NCBI RefSeq assembly: GCF_938045205.1
Contig: NZ_CALIMY010000110.1
Location: 1 to 10,680, forward strand
DNA: 10,680 nucleotides
DNA from: an uncultured Campylobacter sp.
Lineage (GTDB): Bacteria > Campylobacterota > Campylobacteria > Campylobacterales > Campylobacteraceae
Direction: 5' to 3'
In this document: one piece after another, positions 6,302 through 10,680 of the stretch
Position numbering within the stretch: position 1 is the first letter of the stretch
Layout: every line of letters begins with the position of its first letter
Program-made: the position numbers and the translations under genes
The notes under the pieces: generated by a model
Database searches by the model: none
Told to the model about the DNA's origin: nothing
Seen by the model: the letters and a program-made list of their open reading frames with translations, nothing else

Positions 6302-8055
6302 GCCATTACTCCTTTTGCGTTTGCCGCAGCCTGATAGCCTGCTAAGCGTCCATAGCATAGGCATGTTCCGTGGCTAGTGCCGGCTAAAACTACCGGATAA
6401 TCGCCTAAAAAGCGCCCGCCCATAACATTACCGCAGGCATAAAGTCCTGAAATTTCGTTATAGTCAGTATCTAGTACATTTGCAGTACTTGGCTCAACAG
6501 TAAAGCCCCCCATGACGACCAGGCTAGCGCCCACGCCCATCTTGCCGGCATAAAACGGCGCGTGACGTACTGGAAACATCCTCTTTGAGGTCTTACCAAA
6601 GTCATCATCGTAACCTTTGTCGCATAGCTCGTTGTAGCGTTTTATAGTTACTAAAAACTGCGTTTGTGCCTTTTGATTATTAGGGTATAGCATACCGGCA
6701 AGTTCTTCTATGCTGTTTGCTTTAAATACATCAGGCATCTCTTCAATATCTTTTACCGATATATACGATGTTTTGCCTATCGCCCACTGGCAGTCAGATG
6801 GAAGCTTTGGATTATCTTCTACACAGTGGTTTACACTGCCGTGTGATACGCCCATGAGGCCGACTTGCTCTGGAAATTTAGAGTCAAATACCTGCCAGCC
6901 AAAGCCTCCTGGTTGGCGAGAGAGCGGCTGAGTGACTTGCTGACCGCTTAGATCTTCATTTGTAAAGCGTTCTCCCTTTGCATTTGTTAGTAAAAACGCA
7001 TCAACGCCAAGCGGTCCGCCAAGCGTGTGAGCGACTGGTGCGTGCGGTCCGTCTTCTAGCTTTGCGCCTATCCATGAGCCAAGCTTATGCCCGTCTCCCG
7101 TGTTTGTCGGATTGTTTTTGTAGTCTCTGTTTGGAAACGGACAGAAGAAATTTGCCACCCACGGCACAAATGTTTTTACCATCTCAGGATCATTCATATA
7201 GTCTCCCGTGGCTAAGATTACTGATTTGGCATTTATCTTGATATATGAGCCATCAGACATATTTTGCGCGATCGCTCCTTGCATTTTGCCAGTTGTTTTG
7301 TCGCGAAGTAGCTTTTGTGCGCGAGTTTTGAAGATATATTTTGCGCCTTGTTTTATAGACTTTTCATAAACTAGCTCCATCATCGGCTCTTGGCTAGGCA
7401 AAAATGTCATAACGGTTGGATAGCTTGGGCTGTTTTCCTTACTTGGGTCGTATCCGGCCGGGAGTGGATAGTGCATAAGCATCAAATTTATCTTACTTCT
7501 ATCAAGCTGCGTATCGGTCTCTTTCATAAAATGCACCGCAGGAGCAAGCTCTATCATCCAGTCAAAGTCCTCGCCGCTGTGATCTGCCCAGTAGTTCCAT
7601 ACGCGCTGATCGGCGCGGTATCCCATCTGTTTTAAATGCTCATTTATAGCTGCATTCTTGTCATATTTGATACCAAGCTCTCTTTGAAATTTATTGCCTA
7701 GAGTGCCGTACTGACCGCTTCTAACTTGAAAGCGACCGGCTTTTTCTAGGACGATAACCCTTGCACCTTTTTCAGTTGCAGCGCGCGCAGCGTGGAGTCC
7801 CGAAACGCCGGCACCTATGATAAGTACATCGGTTTCAAGCGTCTCTTTGATATCTTTGTCTGAAATTTGCGGCTCAGCGCCCAGCCATTTTGGCACTTCA
7901 GGGGCTTTTGCAACTTCCTTTTTTGGATGGATGAGGTGATTGTTCGGGTTATCACAGCCTGTTAGTAGCGCAGATCCAGCCACAACCGAGCCAAGCGTGA
8001 GCGCTCCGCTACGTTTTAAAAACGAGCGGCGTGATAGTTCATTTTTTTCTACCAT
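6298..8055 (-). CDS. Tat-exported lipoprotein flavin reductase (fumarate-reductase-like FAD_binding_2 family), acceptor unknown
   Basis: A 585-residue periplasmic FAD oxidoreductase. The N-terminus carries a twin-arginine motif SRRSFLK (8-14), a hydrophobic stretch and a lipobox LLTGC with Cys34; Asp at +2 would keep it on the inner membrane by the E. coli rule. FAD binding is shown by DVLIIGAGVSGLHAA (76-90) and a C-terminal GLYACGNVMGG. It has no haem motif, so electrons must come from the cytochrome encoded next (ATGA overlap). In a by-hand comparison with remembered Shewanella FccA, the catalytic Glu378, Arg402, His504 and Arg544 correspond to Gly, Gly, a hydrophobic residue (LVVMGG) and Val (PVVLAGTSHG). 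It is therefore unlikely to be a fumarate or urocanate reductase; an alkene- or enoate-type acceptor remains plausible from the fold. ATG at 8053-8055 has AAGGAG six bases upstream. It follows the porin gene by 22 bases. Confidence 0.88.
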   Translation of the reverse strand: MVEKNELSRRSFLKRSGALTLGSVVAGSALLTGCDNPNNHLIHPKKEVAKAPEVPKWLGAEPQISDKDIKETLETDVLIIGAGVSGLHAARAATEKGARVIVLEKAGRFQVRSGQYGTLGNKFQRELGIKYDKNAAINEHLKQMGYRADQRVWNYWADHSGEDFDWMIELAPAVHFMKETDTQLDRSKINLMLMHYPLPAGYDPSKENSPSYPTVMTFLPSQEPMMELVYEKSIKQGAKYIFKTRAQKLLRDKTTGKMQGAIAQNMSDGSYIKINAKSVILATGDYMNDPEMVKTFVPWVANFFCPFPNRDYKNNPTNTGDGHKLGSWIGAKLEDGPHAPVAHTLGGPLGVDAFLLTNAKGERFTNEDLSGQQVTQPLSRQPGGFGWQVFDSKFPEQVGLMGVSHGSVNHCVEDNPKLPSDCQWAIGKTSYISVKDIEEMPDVFKANSIEELAGMLYPNNQKAQTQFLVTIKRYNELCDKGYDDDFGKTSKRMFPVRHAPFYAGKMGVGASLVVMGGFTVEPSTANVLDTDYNEISGLYACGNVMGGRFLGDYPVVLAGTSHGTCLCYGRLAGYQAAANAKGVMA

Positions 8056-8077
8056 TTTATACTCCTTGTTTCAAGTT

Positions 8078-9502
8078 TTATTTTAATATGTCAAAGTCAT
8101 AAGACGCTCTTAACCAAAGCTCTTCATCCGTCGTTTTGCCGTCAGAGCCACCGTTTGTATATTTTAGCTTTCTATCCATAGTTTCGTAGATAGCAGATAG
8201 CTTTAAGCCTTTTACTGCAGGGACTTTGTAAGAAACCTGCACGTCCCAGCCCTCTACATCTATCCTAGTTCCTGGCGCTTGACCGTGCAAGTCGCCTGAC
8301 CTGACGTTGCTGCCGTTATGCTGCTTGCCATACCAGTAGTCAGCGTCCACCCTAAGACCGTCGACGCCTACGTTGCTAAAGTCATAGCCTGCGCTAAATT
8401 TATGTAAATTCATACCAGCAAAATTCATAAATAAAAACGGACCATAGATCGGAGTGGCCGTAAATGAGCCAACGTCGTTTCCTATGCCTTGAAGCGACAT
8501 CTGGTTTTTGCTAACGGTCGAGTATGCGTATCTAAAATCAGCGCCGTAAGCGTTATAAAGTCCTATCATGCCTGCATAGTAGTTGCCGTTAAAGTCGAAA
8601 TTCTCTTTTAAAGTACCGTTTGTTCTTGAGCCTTTATACATAAAGTCTATTCCAACTACCGCGTTTTCAAAAAGCGTAGGCGTTTTGTAGCCAGCAGCTG
8701 CGAAGTAGAAATTTATATCGCCTTTTGAGTTGGCCGCGTCATCGTATTCAAGACCAGATACATTTGCATAACCGGCCGTGAGCGAGACGCCTGGGATGCC
8801 GCTATATGTTGCAAACGAATTAAAGATGTTGTCAAATTTGTAAGCGCAAGGCCCAAAGCCGCCGATGACAACTCTGTCTTTAAATCTTGGCGCACCATGA
8901 TCGCCGCCCGTTACGGCGCTTGATCTGCCGGCAAATTTCCAAAAGTCAGCTAGGCCGATAACGGTATTTATACTATCAAGCTTTATCCTAGCGCTCACGC
9001 CCTCAAATGCCTCTTTGTAGCCCACGTCCGTGTTTGTAGCCACAAGCGGCGGCACGAGGCCTGTGTATTTTGAGTTGTAGTACTGGCGGCCTAGTTTAAA
9101 GTCGATGTAGTCATTTTCATATCCTAAGTAGGCCTCTGAAAGAGCTATGCCTTCGCTATTCCAGTCATAGGCAAAATACTCTTTTGCGGCCTTTGACGGA
9201 CCGAAATTTACCAAACCCTGAGCCGTAAGACCAAGCCTAAAGCCATAGTAAGAGCCAGTTAAGAACCTAAGCTCAGCACCTAAACCACCGATGTGCTCAC
9301 GAATTTTATTTGTTCTGCTAGCTGGTGGAAAGTACTCTGTCGAGTCCATATCGTAGTATGAAAATACGGTCGCACCCATAGTGCTTGCCTGCAAAGCCTC
9401 TTCCAAGCTCTCACTTGCGCTTGTACAGGTAGCCATAGCCATAAACGCAGCCAAACTAAGAGCAAATTTACTCTTGCTTGTGGTTAAAAAAGATGTTTTC
9501 AC
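8078..9502 (-). CDS. OprD-like outer-membrane porin
   Basis: A 474-residue protein with a Sec signal peptide (MKTSFLTTSKSKFALSLAAF, cleavage probably near TSAS, about 29-31) and a mature part starting ESLEEAL, as in OprD-family and Campylobacter porins. The rest is made of alternating amphipathic strands rich in Tyr, Gly, Asp and Asn (for example AYLGYENDYIDFKLGRQYYN and FSAGYDFSNVGVDGLRVDAD), as expected for a beta-barrel of about 16-18 strands. OprD-type channels admit small carboxylates, amino acids or peptides. As first gene of the operon it likely brings the reductase substrate into the periplasm. The chain ends YDFDILK, so the terminal aromatic residue normal for BAM recognition is absent. 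The start is GTG (9500-9502) with AAGGAG seven bases upstream and no better ATG. Exact substrate cannot be inferred. Confidence 0.85.
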   Translation of the reverse strand: MKTSFLTTSKSKFALSLAAFMAMATCTSASESLEEALQASTMGATVFSYYDMDSTEYFPPASRTNKIREHIGGLGAELRFLTGSYYGFRLGLTAQGLVNFGPSKAAKEYFAYDWNSEGIALSEAYLGYENDYIDFKLGRQYYNSKYTGLVPPLVATNTDVGYKEAFEGVSARIKLDSINTVIGLADFWKFAGRSSAVTGGDHGAPRFKDRVVIGGFGPCAYKFDNIFNSFATYSGIPGVSLTAGYANVSGLEYDDAANSKGDINFYFAAAGYKTPTLFENAVVGIDFMYKGSRTNGTLKENFDFNGNYYAGMIGLYNAYGADFRYAYSTVSKNQMSLQGIGNDVGSFTATPIYGPFLFMNFAGMNLHKFSAGYDFSNVGVDGLRVDADYWYGKQHNGSNVRSGDLHGQAPGTRIDVEGWDVQVSYKVPAVKGLKLSAIYETMDRKLKYTNGGSDGKTTDEELWLRASYDFDILK

Positions 9503-9528
9503 TCCAAACTCCTTAAATTTCTTTTTTA

Positions 9529-9544
9529 GGCATTTAATAATGCC
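9529..9544. repeat. Inverted repeat just upstream of the porin RBS
   Basis: GGCATT-TAAT-AATGCC is perfectly symmetrical in its six-base arms. It lies 15 bases upstream of the AAGGAG of the porin gene, so it can be either an operator or a leader hairpin affecting translation. Confidence 0.5.
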
Positions 9545-9614
9545 GTCTTTTTAAGCTTGGCTTATCGCATCATCATTTGCGATCATGCCGCGCTATGTAA
9601 ATTTTGTCTTTTTA
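9545..9614. repeat. 9-bp direct repeat in the porin leader
   Basis: GTCTTTTTA occurs at 9545-9553 and 9606-9614, 61 bases apart, close to six helical turns. OmpR-family regulators usually bind direct repeats, but with shorter spacing, so this is only suggestive. Confidence 0.35.
9564..9583. repeat. Inverted repeat ATCGCA/TGCGAT
   Basis: ATCGCA (9564-9569) and TGCGAT (9578-9583) are perfect inverted copies around eight bases, within the predicted porin leader. Confidence 0.4.
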
Positions 9615-9625
9615 GTTTTGCCATT

Positions 9626-9649
9626 TGGTGATATGTCTAGAATAACCAC
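9626..9649. repeat. Imperfect inverted repeat centred on TCTAGA
   Basis: TGGTGATAT (9626-9634) on the plus strand and GTGGTTATT on the minus strand (9649-9641) face each other around the palindromic TCTAGA. The halves share TGGT-AT with mismatches. Candidate protein-binding site downstream of the porin-operon -10. Confidence 0.35.
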
Positions 9650-9709
9650 GCTCTTTTAAAACACAAAGCCACTGTATTTTATGGCATCTCCCTTGGATCA
9701 ATAAGCACA

Positions 9710-9718
9710 ATTATAACA
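9710..9718 (-). promoter_or_regulatory. Extended -10 promoter of the porin-reductase operon
   Basis: On the minus strand TGTTATAAT (9718-9710) matches TGnTATAAT perfectly. The predicted start near 9703 gives a leader of about 200 nt before the porin GTG. The -35 region is poor, as is common in Campylobacter and for regulator-dependent promoters. A TAAAAT nearer the gene (minus strand, about 9682-9677) is a weaker alternative. Confidence 0.55.
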
Positions 9719-9756
9719 CGCAGGCTCACGAAAAACGGTAAGATTTTGGTAACATT

Positions 9757-9778
9757 AACTAAAAAATATTTTTTAGTT
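9757..9778. repeat. Perfect 22-bp palindrome between divergent promoters
   Basis: The left arm AACTAAAAAAT (9757-9767) is exactly complementary to the right arm ATTTTTTAGTT (9768-9778) with no spacer. It covers the -35 position of the response-regulator promoter and lies about 40 bases upstream of the porin-operon -10. Position and symmetry suit an operator; A/T richness also permits a cruciform or bent DNA. Confidence 0.7.
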
Positions 9779-9792
9779 TTAAATTTTAAATT

Positions 9793-9801
9793 TGATATAA
9801 T
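9793..9801 (+). promoter_or_regulatory. Extended -10 promoter of the response-regulator gene
   Basis: TGATATAAT matches TGnTATAAT perfectly, preceded by periodic T-rich DNA as in Campylobacter sigma70 promoters. Only seven bases separate the box from the ATG at 9809, so transcription is predicted to start at or within a base or two of the start codon. Confidence 0.65.
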
Positions 9802-9808
9802 CTCTACT

Positions 9809-10480
9809 ATGATAGAAATTTTACTTATAGAAGACGATCTTGAACTGGCCGAGCTTTTAAAATTTGCATTGGCAAAAAGTGAGATTGGCGTAACCATAGT
9901 CACAAATCCGGTTGAAGGACTTAAAATTCTAGACGCAAAAAATACTTTTGACGCATTGGTGCTTGACCTTGGCTTGCCTGATATGGACGGCCTTGAGGTG
10001 TGCAAGCAGGTAAGACATAGCTACCCGTCTCTACCTATCATCATCTCATCGGCTCGCAGCGAAACGCTAGATAAGATAAAGAGCTTTGAGCTTGGGGCGG
10101 ACGACTACATGGCAAAGCCCTATGAGCCAATAGAGCTTGCATTTAGGCTAAGGGCGATACTCCGTCGAGGGATACAAACCAGCAACGACTCCAAAACCTT
10201 TTGCGTCGATAAACAAAGGCGTATCGTCATAAAAAACAAAGAGGAGATAGCGCTAACGAAAGCGGAATTTGACATCTTTATCTACCTTTATGAAAAAGAG
10301 GGGATAGTCGTATCAAGAGAGGATATTTTGTTAAATTTAGGTCAGGCCAAATTTCAAAGTGGGCTAAAAAGTATCGACGTAGCCATAGGGCGCTTGCGCC
10401 AAAAGATAGGAGACGACCCTAAAAATCCACACTTCATCCATCCCGTGCGCGGTATAGGGTATAAATTTATTAATGCGTAA
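9809..10480 (+). CDS. OmpR-family response regulator, ArsR-like
   Basis: A 223-residue DNA-binding response regulator. The receiver domain (1-115) has the acidic pocket EDD (8-10), phosphoacceptor Asp53 (ALVLDLGLPDMDG), Ser81 as the switch residue (IIISSAR) and Lys103 (DDYMAKPYEP). The C-terminal winged helix (about 135-222) has the OmpR pattern LTKAEFDIF, then VSREDILLNL, the recognition-helix region KSIDVAIGRLRQKIGDD and the wing VRGIGYKF. The opening words recall H. pylori ArsR (acid-responsive), which is family resemblance, not proof of function. The start is ATG 9809, since homologues begin here; a TTG at 9746 would add 21 residues of AT-rich filler spanning the promoter. There is no Shine-Dalgarno sequence. 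It likely controls the divergent porin-reductase operon and possibly itself. Confidence 0.93.
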   Translation: MIEILLIEDDLELAELLKFALAKSEIGVTIVTNPVEGLKILDAKNTFDALVLDLGLPDMDGLEVCKQVRHSYPSLPIIISSARSETLDKIKSFELGADDYMAKPYEPIELAFRLRAILRRGIQTSNDSKTFCVDKQRRIVIKNKEEIALTKAEFDIFIYLYEKEGIVVSREDILLNLGQAKFQSGLKSIDVAIGRLRQKIGDDPKNPHFIHPVRGIGYKFINA

Positions 10481-10680
10481 TATATCTATCATCAAACTCA
10501 TATCTTTTTTCTTTTTTGCTGCGCTTATTACAGTAAATTTGGCATTTTTTATCGAATCAAAAAGGCAAATAAGAGATGCGGAGTATTTTACCTACCAGCG
10601 CTTTATGCTAGGCATGCGCATACGCGGACAAGAAGACGGCAATATAACCAAGCAGCTAGCGCAAATCGGACTTAAAAATA
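10473..10680 (+). CDS. Sensor histidine kinase, 5' part only
   Basis: ATG at 10473 overlaps the last eight bases of the response-regulator gene; the frame is open to the window edge (69 codons). It begins MRNISIIKLISFFFFAALIT, a membrane helix at about 5-24, followed by a charged region (FIESKRQIRDAEYFTYQRFM and onward) that would start the periplasmic sensor domain. H-box and ATPase regions lie outside the window. Overlap with an OmpR-type regulator makes a cognate kinase by far the likeliest identity. The short linker after the helix resembles ArsS-type epsilonproteobacterial sensors as I remember them. It is probably translated by coupling to the regulator. Confidence 0.85.
   Translation, partial: MRNISIIKLISFFFFAALITVNLAFFIESKRQIRDAEYFTYQRFMLGMRIRGQEDGNITKQLAQIGLKN

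Larger units (their letters stand above)
9503..9808. promoter_or_regulatory. Divergent regulatory region between porin operon and two-component system
   Basis: No gene of useful length on either strand (one 13-codon frame on the minus strand near 9624-9583 has no clear RBS). It holds two divergent extended -10 promoters, a perfect 22-bp palindrome between them, and several inverted and direct repeats in the long leader of the porin gene, each listed separately. Confidence 0.75.

Noticed and set aside
6302..6364. Longer start for the cytochrome gene (adds MPMLWTLSRLSGCGKRKRSNG)
   Set aside because: This extension lies in the reductase coding end in another frame, puts a Cys-rich charged stretch before the signal anchor, and ignores the good AAAGGAG/ATGA start at 6301.
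9576..9590. Possible sigma54 promoter (TTGC...TGCC spacing) in the porin leader
   Set aside because: The elements are in the wrong order and orientation for GGCA-N5-TTGC on either strand.
9746..9808. TTG start adding 21 residues to the response regulator
   Set aside because: It spans the palindrome and the perfect extended -10; receiver domains begin at MIEILLIEDD.
1..10680. CRISPR array, transposase or insertion sequence
   Set aside because: No regularly spaced repeats, no transposase-like protein and no terminal inverted repeats with target duplication were seen.

Overview
The window looks like chromosome from an epsilonproteobacterium (Campylobacterota), most likely a Campylobacter of the higher-GC oral group. 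The signs are frequent AAAATTTT-type tracts, promoters with strong (extended) -10 boxes and weak -35 boxes, Tat/NapC-type periplasmic respiration genes, an ArsR-like response regulator beginning MIEILLIEDD, and a short homopolymeric C tract of the kind this group uses for phase variation. The genus is inferred from recollection of families, not from a search. Base composition is a mosaic: bioB and mnmG are GC-rich, the last five genes are intermediate, and the small gene after mnmG is strikingly AT-rich.

Layout. (1) 5-1063 (+): a protein with an RTX-like beta-roll N-terminus and ankyrin repeats, ended by a hairpin over its stop codon. (2) 1064-1379: no convincing gene, possibly a decayed frame, then a good sigma70 promoter driving tRNA-Glu(CTC) at 1380-1454. 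(3) 1634-3091 (-): bioB, then a Gln-rich small lipoprotein, probably one transcript. (4) 3092-3326: a divergent intergenic region with a C9 tract, a 12-bp direct repeat and an inverted repeat. (5) 3327-5219 (+): mnmG, followed by an AT-rich orphan gene at 5294-5719. (6) 5745-5768: a hairpin between convergent genes. (7) 5774-9502 (-): a three-gene operon of OprD-like porin, Tat-exported lipoprotein flavin reductase and small membrane-anchored pentaheme NapC/NrfH-type cytochrome c. (8) 9503-9808: a regulatory region with two divergent extended -10 promoters and a perfect 22-bp palindrome between them. (9) 9809-10680 (+): an OmpR-family response regulator overlapping the start of a sensor histidine kinase that runs off the window.

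The most interesting unit is 5774-10680. It reads as a self-contained anaerobic respiration module. A porin would admit an organic acceptor through the outer membrane. A cytochrome would take electrons from menaquinol and pass them to a flavoprotein tethered to the periplasmic face of the inner membrane. A divergent two-component system would switch the operon on. In a hand comparison from memory the flavoprotein lacks the catalytic residues of fumarate and urocanate reductases, so its electron acceptor cannot be named from sequence and may be new.
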